In this document: positions 34,529-49,251 of the stretch, piece after piece
How the letters are laid out: each line of letters starts with the position of its first letter
Position numbering within the stretch: position 1 is the stretch's first letter
Source of the DNA: Zygnema cylindricum
Lineage: Eukaryota > Streptophyta > Zygnematophyceae > Zygnematales > Zygnemataceae
NCBI GenBank assembly: GCA_037447655.1
Contig: JBBHKE010000489.1
Coordinates: 1 to 59,728, forward strand
Direction: 5' to 3'
DNA length: 59,728 nucleotides
The notes under the pieces: model-generated
Databases searched by the model: none
Told to the model about the DNA's origin: nothing
The model's input: only the letters and a program-made list of their open reading frames with translations
Translations under genes and position numbers: made by a program

Positions 34529-34534
34529 AATAAA
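34529..34534 (+). terminator. Polyadenylation signal AATAAA of the complete CAT gene
   Basis: AATAAA lies 115 nt after the stop codon, in the same context as at 2447. Confidence 0.55.
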
Positions 34535-35515
34535 TGGTCTGCAGGACCTTCAGTGCGATTCAGTACGAGTTTTCGTGATGTATTTAGTGTGGATTTTTGT
34601 ATAGAATAAGGGGGGGAAGTTAGTGGTGCATATTAATATTTATAGCTTTTTAGTTAGTTTGGCCGTTTGGTGGTTTATATTTCACTAGAGGATAAAATAG
34701 AATAAAAAAGATTTGTTTGAGATGAAAGAATTATCTGTTGTATTTTATTGAAAAGAGCAATTTATTTATAAACACAATTTATCTTCGGTGGTTTCCGTGC
34801 TGTAAAGCAAATTAATTTGGTTGTATTCTTAAGAAGCTCGTATTTTCTCTCTCCCTCTCTCTTCCTCTCTAACATTCTCTCCTCTTTCCTTTCTTTCTTC
34901 TTTTTGCCATCATATGTTTCTTCCGTGATCGACTCTTGTTTTACGTTTTTTTTTTTTTTTGTAGTATGACAACAGAATGTGAAAAAAATCTTCAGTCTTT
35001 GAACTCCCTTCTTCTCCTTTCCCTCCCTCCTATCCCTCCATCTTAAAACCATTTTAGCTCCCATTATCCCCCTTATCCTCTCCTCCTCTTCCCCTCTCCC
35101 CCCCCCCCCTCCCCCTCCTTCTCTCCCCCTCCCCCCATCCCCAACCTCCCATCTCCTCCCTTTCCCTCTCTCCGTCATTCCCCTAAATTCTCTATAATAG
35201 TCCTGTATGAAATTATTTCCCTTTTGTAGTCATTTTACAAAACCCGCATTCAAATGTGACCTCTCTCCCTTCCCCTGCCTCTACCCCCTATTCCCTCTAT
35301 CCTTTCCCTTTTATTCCCCTTTTTTATCTCTTGCATCAATCTCTCCCCCCATGAACTTATATCTCATTGTATCCCTCTAACCCTATTCTTATGTCTTGCT
35401 CACCAACCCTCTGCCCTTCCCTCTCCCGCTCCCTCTCTCTCTTGCATCGCCCTTCCCTTCCCGCTCCTTTCTCTCCACTTCTCCCTCTCCTCTTCCCCCC
35501 TCTCTCGCAATCACG
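34535..35515. other. 3' flank of the CAT gene, C/T-rich, no gene seen
   Basis: The first 650 bp match the flank after the upstream paralogue. The rest is CCCT-rich (34850-35515). The minus-strand frame at 34762-35178 is a reading of that low-complexity DNA. Confidence 0.6.
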
Positions 35516-35516
35516 T

Positions 35517-36290
35517 TTAGTGTTGATGATTTATAAGTCTTGATGAGTTATTAGTGTTTACGAGTTATTAGTGTTGATGAGTTATTAGTGTTGATGATTT
35601 ATTAGTGTTGATGAGTTATTAGTGTTGATGAGTTATTAGTGTTTATGATTTGTTAATGTTTATGATTTGTTAATGTTGATGATTTATTAGTGTTGATGAG
35701 TTATTAGTGTTCATGATTTATTAGTGTTTATGATTTGTTAATGTTGATGAGTTACTAGTAGTGTTGTGTATCGAAGGCCCCTAGCTGATAATCGATATAT
35801 CGAGGAGGCCAATATCGTGATATTTTTTCTATATATCGGCTGATAATTCGATATATATTGTACCGCGATATATCGAAGTTGACGCTAGGTCAGGAAAAAA
35901 TCAAAAGCCCCCCCCCCCCCCCCCCTGGCCGGCCCCTTTTGGGGGGGGGGGGGGGGGGGGGGGCACAATTTTCTTGTACCTTTTTTGTACGGCTTTTGAC
36001 TTTCCGTACCATATCGAGGTCTTTGACCGACCGATAATCGATATATCGAATATCGGACTTATCGCGATATATTTTTACCCGATACACAACATTAGTTATT
36101 AGTGTTGATGATTTATTAGTATTGATGAGTTATTAGTGTTAACGATTTGTTAATGTTGATGATTTGTTAATGTGGATGATTTATTAGTGTTGATGAGTTT
36201 ATGTTGATGATTTGTTAATGTTGATGATTTATTAATGTTGATGATTTAAGTGTTGATGATTTACTAGTATCATGATTTAGTGCTTTTGCG
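35517..36290. repeat. 17-bp minisatellite (TTAGTGTTGATGA type)
   Basis: Units such as agtgttgatgagttatt and agtgttgatgatttatt are tandemly repeated at 35517-35758 and, after an insertion, at 36095-36290. Units diverge by a few bases. A similar but more decayed TTTAGTG array is at 57270-58010. Confidence 0.85.
35759..36094. mobile_element. hAT-type MITE with poly(C)/poly(G) hairpin
   Basis: Ends TAGTGTTGTGTATCG and CGATACACAACATTA are inverted. Flanking octamers gttactag and gttattag match at seven of eight positions, as expected for a hAT 8-bp target duplication, although the minisatellite host also repeats gttattag. The centre is C18 (35908-35925), tggccggcccctttt, G23 (35941-35963), which forms a very strong stem. 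Arms are ATCGATAT-rich. Confidence 0.75.
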
Positions 36291-37320
36291 AAATTAGAGT
36301 ATATCATGTTAATTTAGTGTATCTTATAATTTTCGGCCAAAAAAAGTCGCAACCTAGTTAGTGTTATTCAACTCTAATAATGATACGCTGAGTTTGTACT
36401 GTACCGTAATCGCTCCATAATTACATTACCTCTCACTGTATGAGATTCCTTATAGTGATTCTGTATGTTGGTTCTTTGTGGGGTCTACCATGTGTTGTAC
36501 GGTATATTTTTCTAGTTTATTTTCAATTTCTTTCGTCATTTTTGTTCCCATGTGCTCAAATGGTTTATGATTGTTCTTTCTTGATAAAGTCTTTGTTTTA
36601 TGCGAGATTATATCATGATATGAAATTTTGCCCGGCTCAATCTTTTCCTCCTGCACTACACGACAGCTCCTACTTCCCGTAGCCATGTACCTCCGGATGA
36701 CCTCTATTTCGTCTTTTCCGCTTGCACTACGCGACAGGTCCTACTTCCCGTAACCGTGTACCTCCGGATCTGGCCCGCGGCCGCTGCCAACAACACGCAC
36801 ATTGGCGATACCACAGGTGTGACCCCCCTAAGTCATCACTAGCTCCCCCGCCCTCCCCATGAAACGCTTGATTCCCCATCCCCCCATATAGCGAGTTCCA
36901 AAAATCATACGCACAAACGCGCACACACACACACACACATACACACACGCACACACGCACACACACACACATACACACACACACACACACACATATACAA
37001 TCACTTGGAAAAAAAAAATCAAAAAAATCAAACATACATTTCTTTACCCTCTCCCCCCCTAACCCCCCCCCCCCCCCCCCCCCCCCCTCCCCTATACCCC
37101 TTACACACCCAAAACCGATACTTGAACCCTCTCTTTCACCCTCTCCCCCCCCCCCCCCCCCCTCTACTCCCCCCACCCCTCCCCTTCTTTTCCAGCATCA
37201 AACTTTATGTTGTATTCTGGCCCACTACCAATTTCTCCATCCATCCCACATGGTTCCTTTTCCTCTCCCACGCTTTCACTTCCTCTCACCCTCCCAATTC
37301 CCATGGCTTCTTTGACTTAT
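36291..37320. other. Region before the non-LTR element; short tandem duplication and (CA)n
   Basis: A 72-bp unit is tandemly duplicated near 36652-36770 (cctacttcccgtagccatgtac against cctacttcccgtaaccgtgtac). (CA)n lies at 36919-36993, and C runs up to 18 long at 37060-37165. The duplicated unit may be the 5' untranslated part of the element that follows. No gene seen. Confidence 0.5.
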
Positions 37321-37324
37321 TGAC

Positions 37325-40300
37325 CATGTCAGGAAGCCCTTCTTATTCCCTTCTCCCTCCCCCACCTCCACCCAAACCTCGTAAACCTTCTAGGCGGTTA
37401 GAATGTCATGGGTGTCACAACCTCTTTGCCACTGGGGCCGGTATTTCCCTTCATACACGGAGTTGTCGATCTTGTATAACCGTGGGTGGTCCTTTGTCTA
37501 TCACCTCTCCTTCTTATTCCCTTCTCCCTCCCCCACCTCCACCCAAACCTCGTAAACCTTCTAGGCGGTTAGAATGTCATGGGTGTCACAACCTCTTTGC
37601 CACTGGGGCCGGTATTTCCCTTCATACACGGAGTTGTCGATCTTGTATAACCGTGGGTGGTCCTTTGTCTATCACCTCTCCTCAATCGTCGTCGACCACA
37701 CTCCCGTCCGGCCCCACAGATGAGGATTGGAATTTCGTCCGTGAGTTGGATGTTTTGGGGGCTTACGATTTGGGAGCCCCTCGTCGGTGATTGTACACCC
37801 GTATTCCTATGGCCGTCAGGCCCCACAGATGAGGATTGGAATTTCGTCCGTGAGTTGGATGTTTTGGGGGCTTACGATTTGGGAGCCCCTCGTCAGCAAT
37901 TGTACACCCGTATTCCTATTTGGGAGCCCCTCGTCAGCAATTGTACACCCGTATTCCTATGGCCGTCAGGACAGTAGTACAAGATGCCCTCCACCTCCCC
38001 TTGTCCCACATTTCTTCAAACCCGGCGGAGGTCCTTTGTCTATCACCTCTCCTCAATCGTCGTCGACCACACTCCCGTCCGGCCCCACAGATGAGGATTG
38101 GAATTTCGTCCGTGAGTTGGATGTTTTGGGGGCTTACGATTTGGGAGCCCCTCGTCGGTGATTGTACACCCGTATTCCTATGGCCGTCAGGCCCCACAGA
38201 TGAGGATTGGAATTTCGTCCGTGAGTTGGATGTTTTGGGGGCTAACGATTTGGGAGCCCCTCGTCGGCAATTGTACACCCGTATTCCTATGGCCGTCAGG
38301 ACAGTAGTACAAGATGCCCTCCACCTCCCCTTGTCCCACATTTCTTCAAACCCGGCGGACATTGCTCCTTGGCACCTTCTTCTTATGTTCTCTCTCTGGG
38401 TGCTAGTCCTTCCAGGTCGTGGAGGGGGCAGTGGGGCTAGAGAAACTATGGCCCGTTGTCACCAATTCCTTCGTGGTGAGTGGAAGGCCCTCCACGCCGA
38501 GCATGAGGATCGGGTATCGAGCACCTCTTTCATACCACGTCGGCCACCTAGGCCATCAGATGTCCCAGCCTCTTTTCGTCGAGCAATTCACTTAGGCCGT
38601 TTTGGTGAGCTTTCTCGAGCGGTTTGGGCCCTACAGCCATTCACCCCTGCCCCGGGATCTTCTTCCACTATTGAGGTTGTTCGAGCTCTCCACCCCCCTG
38701 CTCTTTCCCCTTTACCCCCTTCCATCCACGCCTTTGAGCCTTCTGAGAGTTTTACTTTGGATCGGGAGCTTTTCATTAAGGCTCTTAGCTCTTCTCCTCA
38801 CTTTTTAGCAGGGGGGCCCTCGGCCACAGTGTATGAGTTGTTTCGCGATGATTTGCCCCTTGAATCGGGTGCCCGGGGGTTCGATGTGTTTTATCGAGTA
38901 TGATCCCTTATTGCTAGAGGGGATGTTCCTCCTCGGATTTGTGATCTTCTCACGGCGTCCCGCCTTGTGGCAGTCACCAAACCTATTGGTGGGATCCGCC
39001 CTATCGCCGTGGGAGAGGTTTTATATAGATTGGTGGCTCGTGCGATATGTCCCCAGCTCCAACCAGCTTTCCATGATTATTTTTCTCCTCATCAGTTTGG
39101 AGTGGCCACGAGAGGGGGTTGTGAGGCCGTGGTCCACGGGATTCGAGCTTTGTTGGATGTACATCCGGATTGGTTAGACCTTCAGGTCGACGTTTGCAAT
39201 GCCTTTAATACGGTGGATCGGAACGTGATTTTTTCAGAGCTTATGGCGGCTCCATCTCCGATTGTCCAATTATTCCCCTTTGTGAGGGCTTTCTATTCTT
39301 TGACAAGCAGCCTTTCCTTCTCAGCCGATGGTGATCTCATTCCTCTCTCCTCTGCTACTGGCACTCGCTAAGGCGACCCTCTCGGCGGACCTTTGTTCTC
39401 CCTCGCCCATTACCGGGCCCTTCGTGCCTCCGCGGCTGCCTTTCCTTCTTGCCTTTTCCCTTCGGTCGCAGATGATACTCACATTATTGGGCCCAGAGAA
39501 CAAGTCGTGTTGGCATATGATTTTTTCAATGAAAACCTTTCAGTCTAGCCGTCGAAGTGTGTTATTTGGTCTCCTCAGGATATTCCACTTTTGCTTACTC
39601 CCCCTCTTGGTTTTCAAACCCCTTCTCCCTCCGATGGCATTCGAGTGCTTGGTTGCCCCCTTGGTTCGGATACTTTCATGACCCAATTCCTTCATGAAGC
39701 TTTACAGACAGATCTAGCCCAAGTGGATGATTTTACTCGCCTTCTCGATCTCCAAGTTGCTTTTGCTATGTTAACCAGGTGTTTTCCCCACCGCCATTCT
39801 TATCTTACTCGTACTTCCCCTCCCACTCTGACATTTATCTCCTCTCTCTCGGCTTTTGACGATCGCCTCATGGAAGTCCTCCACACTCTGTTAGGTCGAG
39901 GGGCATTTGATCCCGAGTCTGGGCCATCGGCCCGCATTCAGGCATCCCTCCCTGTCTCGGGGGGATGGGTCTATTATCCACTGCTCGTGTTGCTCCCGCT
40001 GCCTATTTGAAAGTGGGTGTCTTATTGCATCTACTCTTGTTTCCCGTTTCTTGGCTGGGGACACCCCTGTTCTAGCTACTTTTATCCCACGGGTTTCAGA
40101 CGGTGTGTTCGCCTTCCAGTGATCTCTATTGGACGCGTCACGTTCTCTTCCTCCCCATGCCCTAGTGGATGTGCCAATTTTCTCCACCCTTGTTACCAAA
40201 TCTGTTGAGCGTGTCCAGAAATCGATTTCTGGTCGGCTTGTCGCCACCATTAAATCCGACCTTCTCAAGGCGCTTCCCTTCGATTCTTCGCGTGCCCGTC

Positions 40301-41379
40301 TTCTCTCATGTGGTGGACCTGGTTCTGGGTCTTGGCTTTTCGCCACACCTATTTTGGCCACTCTGGTTCTGGGTCTTTGCTTTTCGCCACACCTATTTTG
40401 GCCACTCTCCGATTTTCACCTGCTTAATTCACTACCGCCCTCCGATTTCGCCTGGGCCTCCCCCATCCTCTTTTACTTGGCTCTCTTGTTTGTGCATGCG
40501 GTCGTGTCTTGGGTCCCGATGGTGTCCATTTGCTTTGTTGCTCCCATGGGGGAGATTTGATCCAAGCGCATGACACTATTCGCGACAACATTGCGACTAT
40601 CGCTTCGGAAGGGGGCTTTTCTGTGCGTCGAGAGGTTTCTCATATCATTCTCTAGCGTCGGATGATGTTGTTTTGCTTGATGGTGCCCGTCGCATCTTCA
40701 GTGATATTGTTCTGGCAAACCCTTCTTCAGCTACAGTTGTTGGTCAGGCGGCTCGACATGTTGGGGTGGTTGCTCGTGATGCCGCTAAGGCGAATGAGCG
40801 TGATTATGCCCATCGGGACCCTATGGATGACTTTATTCTGATGGCGGTCGAGATCTTTGGTTGTTTGGGTGTTGCACTGGACAAGTTTCTTCGTACTTGT
40901 GCTCGACGTGCTTTCCAGCGCCGAGGACCTGGGAGCCCTCCTTCTTCGGTCCTTACTTCTTTTTATCGTCAACGCTTATCGGTGGCTTTACAGCGAGTGC
41001 AGGCTTCTATTATCCTTTGATCGGCTGTTGGGGTTATGAATCGTCGCCGTGTTCCGGAACTCCCTCAGCGTGCTCCCCCAGGCTGGGGGGACTTACGGGG
41101 TTGCTTTTCGTAGATATTTAATTGATTTGGGGTTGGGGTTGTAGTTTTGGTTTTCTGAGTTGTCGTGCTTTTCATTTTAAGTTTGGGTGCTTTTATTTTC
41201 CTTGTTAATCGTTTCTTTTCTTTTCTTTTCTTTTTGTTCCCATCGCTCTATTTGTTTTATATTGTAGTTTTTCAGTTTTGGCCATGCCACCCCTTTTGTA
41301 CCCTGGACTCAGATGGGTTACCATCGTGCTTTTTAATTTATCTTGCTTTTCACATACAATAAGATACAATACAATACAT
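37325..41379 (+). pseudogene. Non-LTR retrotransposon with zinc finger, reverse transcriptase and C-terminal endonuclease-like region (broken)
   Basis: It would copy its own RNA into target DNA. In order: zinc finger C-x2-C-x12-H-x3-C (CHGCHNLF...LHTRSC) duplicated at 37396-37470 and 37567-37641; an R/E-rich linker; the reverse transcriptase with IGGIRPIAVGEVLYRLVA, motif A VDVCNAF (D at 39189), GDPLGGPLF and motif C ADDTHIIG (39468-39491); a CCHC segment CACGRVLGPDGVHLLCC near 40490; a D-x-V motif in FSDIVLANP; and YRQRLSVALQR near the end. This order fits R2/NeSL-like elements (inference). The RT stays in one frame across 38000-39960 with only three stops (TGA 38901, TAA 39369, TAG 39546); frameshifts follow at a G run near 39960 and near 40655. 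The 3' tail is aatacaatacaatac-like (41360-41379). Confidence 0.8.
37341..38300 (+). repeat. Nested tandem duplications in the 5' part of the non-LTR element
   Basis: A 171-bp unit (57 codons, in frame) carrying the zinc finger is duplicated at 37341 and 37512. A 109-bp unit (start ccccacagatgaggattgg) occurs at 37712, 37821, 38083 and 38192, as two pairs 371 bp apart. 109 and 371 are not multiples of three, so these copies throw the reading frame. Confidence 0.9.
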
Positions 41380-41389
41380 TAGGTGTCGC

Positions 41390-41620
41390 GAGGTTTTTGA
41401 AGAAATTGAGACATGCACAACACCCCGACACCGAACTAATATTTTTACTTTTTGGAGTTAAATGCACTAATTCGGTTGCCACTTTTTTTGGCAGAAAAAC
41501 ATAAAATAGTGTTAACAACACTAGTTTAAGGGAGTGGACTGCAAGCTGCCACGTCTCCTTGCTTTGATTTAGTGTTATTCATCCTAATTTCGCATTAACA
41601 CTAATAAATCATTAATAACG
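41390..41620. mobile_element. Fragment of the AGCGTTA/CCACGT MITE family
   Basis: gtggactgcaagctgccacg with a following tagtgttattcatcctaattt resembles 22270-22346 and 22870-22940. It adjoins the 3' tail of the non-LTR element. Ends are not clear. Confidence 0.4.
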
Positions 41621-43520
41621 ATGGAAGTGTACTTTCTCCACTTCTGAGTTTGTTTATAGATGTTCGATAATCTGTTACTTTGAGAATATTTCATTCACTT
41701 GTTGCCTTGCAGAATCTAAGTAAAAGTTTGACATCAAGTAACAAGAATACCTTGAAGTCGTCAATAATTCAAAGCAGTTTCTGGCATTAAAAAAAACAAA
41801 CTCAAATTATAATTTCTCTGTTTGTATAGATGCTCATTAACCGGTGCAAAAAAAACAGCTTTGCTGAATGCTCGCAAGTTAAGTTAGACATGAACTGTTT
41901 CAAACCGGGATAAAGGTAAATCACAGTTCAAATGCAAATGACTTTTTCCTTTATGGAACTACGACTTTGAGACTGATGAAATATAGAGAAAAATCAGCTT
42001 AAAAAAGTTTTATGTAAAAGGTTCCAGAATCGCATGTAACCAAACTGTGTTTACAAAAAACATTCCACTTCTTCACTTGTGCAACTGCACAATTATTTTG
42101 GAACTTCAAATCTCATCTGTCCCTCTTCATGACAGCTTTCTTTTCTTTCCCACCTTACACAAGAGAAGGCATAGCTGTTGAGCCACACCTATCGCTCTTT
42201 CTTGTCCCAGTATATCTTCTTTTATTCCTACGTACTCTTAATGATTTACCGTCGTGCTTTTTCAATTTTTTATTTTAAAAAAAGCCATCATCAATGAACT
42301 AAAGAACAGACAAGTTTTTGACATGTGCATCGTTTATAAAACCATTTTTTCCGCTTTCTCACCGATGGACAGAAAGATCCACAATGTTTTCTTAATTCTA
42401 CTTAATTTGGGAGTAAATGTTCGCCCTCAGGTTTCTTTTTACTTGTCAGATGTTTTAATTACGCCGTCATCATCAGAATTAGTGTAAGAAGTACACCACA
42501 TAGACACCACGACACACAACTGGACTATTTCCTACATTGCTACTAATTTAACCAACACCACTACAACCCCTACATTTGGTCAAAACTTTCTTAGTGTTAA
42601 TAAAGGTAAAGTTCTTTATTTAAAAAGCACACACGTAAATGATTGAAGGGTATGGATGCGGATTGTCAAGATATGGATGCACTAATTGTCAAGATATGGA
42701 TGCACTAATTGTCATGGTATGGATGCACTAAATTAATGTTATATATTAAAATTTTGCATTTTCTATATTAATTCAACAGCAATGTGTGCTGTACTGCCAT
42801 GTGTAGGCAAATAACCTCGTCCATTCGATTTCACACACACAGAAAGAACACAAGATACAAACAGACCAAACTCCTGTCACCTTCGCCATCGAAACTACAC
42901 CACTCATCACTATTAGTCTGATGCGTTTTATAGCCACTTCAAACATTTTTTCTTCATGAATACTTGTCAGATAGTCAATCCAATGGCGGCTACTGGAAGG
43001 CAAGATTACACCTTCCTATTGGAGGTCTCCGATTGACAATCCGACAAACATGCACAGAGATAAAGTGTAAAGTGGCGAAAAAAGATTTAAACACAAAGCG
43101 AGAGCGGTGAAGTATTTGAAGCTATACCATATACAAGCCTCATTATGAGCACAAAAAGCTTCAGCAATGAATGGTTTGGAGGAAAACAATTATACGAACA
43201 ATTAAAAGAAGTTGCACAGAGGTTGGAACACCCACACACTGCTAATTCAGGGACAAAAGCATTGGATTCCACAGCCATTTATATCCTTTCTAGGAAAAAA
43301 CCCACTTGGACAGGCATAACGAAAATAGATCAAACGCCAGCCTCTTTTGCCTTAGAGGCCAACATTCCGTACAACATTCCATAGAGATCAAATTACAGAC
43401 TTTGGAGCTTCGTAGAGCCAGTAGTCAATGAAAACAACACTTAAGCTCCCTGAAACATAACGTTCCTTCTTTCTCCAACGCCATAAAACTTGATGTATAC
43501 ATTCAAGCCAGATGTCCTCA
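41621..43520. other. Intergenic region 3' of ubiquitin-RPL40, no recognisable gene
   Basis: It contains a 25-bp minisatellite (42651-42732). Two + strand ORFs (42254-42487, 77 aa; 43145-43384, 79 aa) have ordinary composition but match nothing I recognise. The second overlaps nothing else and could be a small exon or chance. The ubiquitin-RPL40 3' UTR should lie just below 43523. Confidence 0.45.
42651..42732. repeat. 25-bp minisatellite, three to four units
   Basis: Unit like atatggatgcactaattgtca repeats at a 25-bp spacing with small changes. Confidence 0.85.
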
Positions 43521-43522
43521 CT

Positions 43523-46408
<2,886 letters not shown>

Positions 46409-46435
46409 AGAAGAGGGTTTGTTTCTCGGGGGACA

Positions 46436-46448
46436 CCTTTTATATATA
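46436..46448 (-). promoter_or_regulatory. TATA box of ubiquitin-RPL40
   Basis: TATATATAAAAGG on the minus strand, about 50 nt before the leader-exon donor. Sequence and spacing are those of a strong RNA polymerase II TATA box. Confidence 0.75.
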
Positions 46449-48028
46449 GATATCTCGTTTCAAGTACTAATCCTAACTTTTTTCAAACGTGCGAAAACAA
46501 TCGGTTCAAAAGTGCGAAAACTATTGGAAACCCTATGTACGATCAGCTCGTACTAAATGTGTACTGTACAATAATAAGCTCGTAGTACGGACAAATCACA
46601 TATAGCGTTTCCAACCGATGTCACACATATGAAATTTCTTTGCTGTCTGCGTTCATCGCATGACATCAAATTTGTCACGTCGAAGATTCACATGCCTACC
46701 GCTATTTCCGGGGCACATTTACTTGAATGGACGGTCAAAATGTTACGGTCGAAAACATTACGCTCGGACGCTTTAGATTATTTCTAATAAGAACGGCCAT
46801 CTGTAAAATTGAGTAATCTAATCAAAACGAACGTCAAAGGAACAACCCACTCCAACGTTTGAGTAATCATTTAGTGCCTATAGAACCTTAACTAGTATGG
46901 TTTGCAACACAGTTTTAGACAACAGAAAGGCTGAAACTCTAAAACTGCATGAAAATGTGAAATTAAACTATTGGAAACACAGTCATGAAAACAACGTTCC
47001 TTTCACGGATCCACCGTAATACTTCTTTTTGCTCCGTTAAGAGGGGCGAGATTCTTCCAGACTAATCTCAAACGTCGATTTCTTTTCAAGCGTGTAAACT
47101 GCGACTGGAGCAGCCCTTTTTCAAAACTGCCGTGAATGTTTCCCCCATCTTGCAAACCTAATTCTACTCAAATTCATGAGGTGACTTCAGGGTTTGTGGA
47201 CGATTTCCATCTTCTACTATTGAAGCAGTCAAGCAGGACTGTGACTGCCTCTTTTGCCTCGGGATTTGGTAATATTTCATCTTAAATGAAGTTTCAATAT
47301 TCTGACAGACGCCATAAGAGCAAGAACAGGTCCATCTTAATGTCTTAACGAAGTCCCTAACGTTACCTCTATAAGTTTTTACTGATCTCCCAACCTATTC
47401 CTCCTGTTTGGAATATATTGTTAATTTGTTGCAGTGGCGCTGGATGTATTGTAATGACGAATCTCTCTCTAATTTCAAGCTACAGTATATTGAAGTAGCA
47501 AAAATATTTTCGAGTGATCTAAAAACTTCAATCCAGCACTTGCTCATAAAAAAAGTAGTTATCGCAAAAAACTGTGAAACGCTGAGAACTGTAAGCTGTC
47601 ACGAATACACTTTACTCGACAATAGGATAACATGTATGTTTTATGTGAATTGTTTTAAACAGAACGATTGGTATAGCTTACAATACATAAGCCATACAAT
47701 ATGTCTTGGTACAATCAGTACAATGGATGTTTTTCTTCCAAATGCTGGATATGCTTCGATGTAACTGATGAAGCCGTTCGTATTTTGAACAATTATAAGC
47801 TGTTTTAAAATTAATCGCATTTGTGTATCAGAGTGACCAGTATGCCCTCCAGTAGCCTATTTGGCTCCAGTTTGACATGTTTTTGCGTTTTCAACTATTA
47901 CATTGATTTGTCTACCCGAAATTTGTACCCACGAGTATGACTGCATCTTGTATTACCAACTGCAAAAAAAGCTTCTTCCACAAGTACACCTGTTTTAGGG
48001 TACGTCGTAGACATGAATCCTAGAACAA
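46449..48028. other. Intergenic region between ubiquitin-RPL40 and caleosin, no recognisable gene
   Basis: The proximal few hundred bases are upstream of ubiquitin-RPL40. A + strand ORF at 47408-47764 (118 aa, Cys-rich in its second half) is the only sizeable frame; I recognise no family, and it lacks a clear gene context. Confidence 0.4.
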
Positions 48029-48600
48029 TACACCTTAAATCGCTATTAGCGTTATTAACGCTATATCGGCGCCTCCAAATCTTGGCCCCAAAACCTGAAA
48101 TGGAATTAATAACACTTTTTTTTAACGTTTATTAAGGTTCTGGTAAATTAGCGTTGATAATTGTAATTTATGCTTTTTGAATAGTGTGGTGTACGGACGT
48201 GGCGGTTAGTACAAAACATGGATGAAAATAATCGCGATCGCACGTAAATCTACGCTTAGAATAAATGGCAGAATGAGATCATACCTATTTTAGTGTAAAG
48301 ATATTGATCGCGTATTAATTAAACGGGAGAAAACCCAAATTAGAGTTATGAATCAATTAGAGTAAAAGGATGCGAGGGTGTACGATTTGCCAGATTTTGT
48401 ACTCGTATCTATTTTAGTGTAAAGATCCTGATCGCAGATTCGCCACAAGCGAAATCTTTCCAAATTACAATATCTTTTTTTATGAATAAATTAGAATATC
48501 TTTTTTTTTTCAAAATCGTGAAAAATCCAAACTAAAGTTAATAAAGCTAATTAATTTTTACACTAGTAATTTCTTAACGCTAATAGCGATTCACAGTGTA
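48029..48600. mobile_element. MITE of the TA-flanked family, 572 bp
   Basis: Left end tacaccttaaatcgctatta, right end taatagcgattcacagtgta. It contains the family core (ggcgcctccaaatcttggcccc, followed by a ttaataacact stretch). Two copies of the block attttagtgtaaagatcctgatcgc-type lie at 48290 and 48412, an internal duplication. Confidence 0.7.
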
Positions 48601-49251
48601 ATGCACTTTCCACATGTTGGGCAAACGAATACTGTGGATGTGATATTTACAATGGACAACCTGATTTATCTTTGTGGAGGATCAAAATCCTCTATTAAGC
48701 TTTTAAAAAATAAACCCTATAGAGACTGTCATTGTGATTATTTATTGTGATTGAATGCAACAAGAAAATTGTTGTGACACTGTTGGAATGAAGGTTTTTC
48801 CTAGAATTCTTCTAAAATGCGTCATTAATTTCCCATTTTATGATTTGTAAATCAGCAAAGAGACCATACCACAAATATGCAGAATGAGACAAGTCCACAA
48901 GAATAGCAAAACATAACATACTCTCTGAAGTTGGAGAAGGAATATTACTATCACATGTTATCTTCTGAAAAACAAAAACAAGACCGCAAGTGTATGTTTT
49001 GGTCTTTTCCTGTCTTTAACCATAATTCACCAATTGAATAAAGTCAACACATCTTTCCCATTCAAAACCGAAAAAAAAACTTTTATCATTTACTTATCAC
49101 ATGTTACATTGGTACAAAAGCCCCGTCAAACAAATAGATTCCGAAAAGCTATTAAACAGATCTCTTCATATCAACCCTCATAGTGTTCTCCAGTTTTACA
49201 TGGTTTCCAAATGGCACAGAATATACAGTTGATTTCACAAGCTTCTTTGAT

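Noticed and set aside
35517-36290. CRISPR-like array
   Set aside because: Repeats are contiguous 17-bp units without unique spacers, in a eukaryotic context.
36919-36993. Cys/Val-rich minus-strand frame (36727-37176)
   Set aside because: Reading of a (CA)n/(GT)n microsatellite and C runs.
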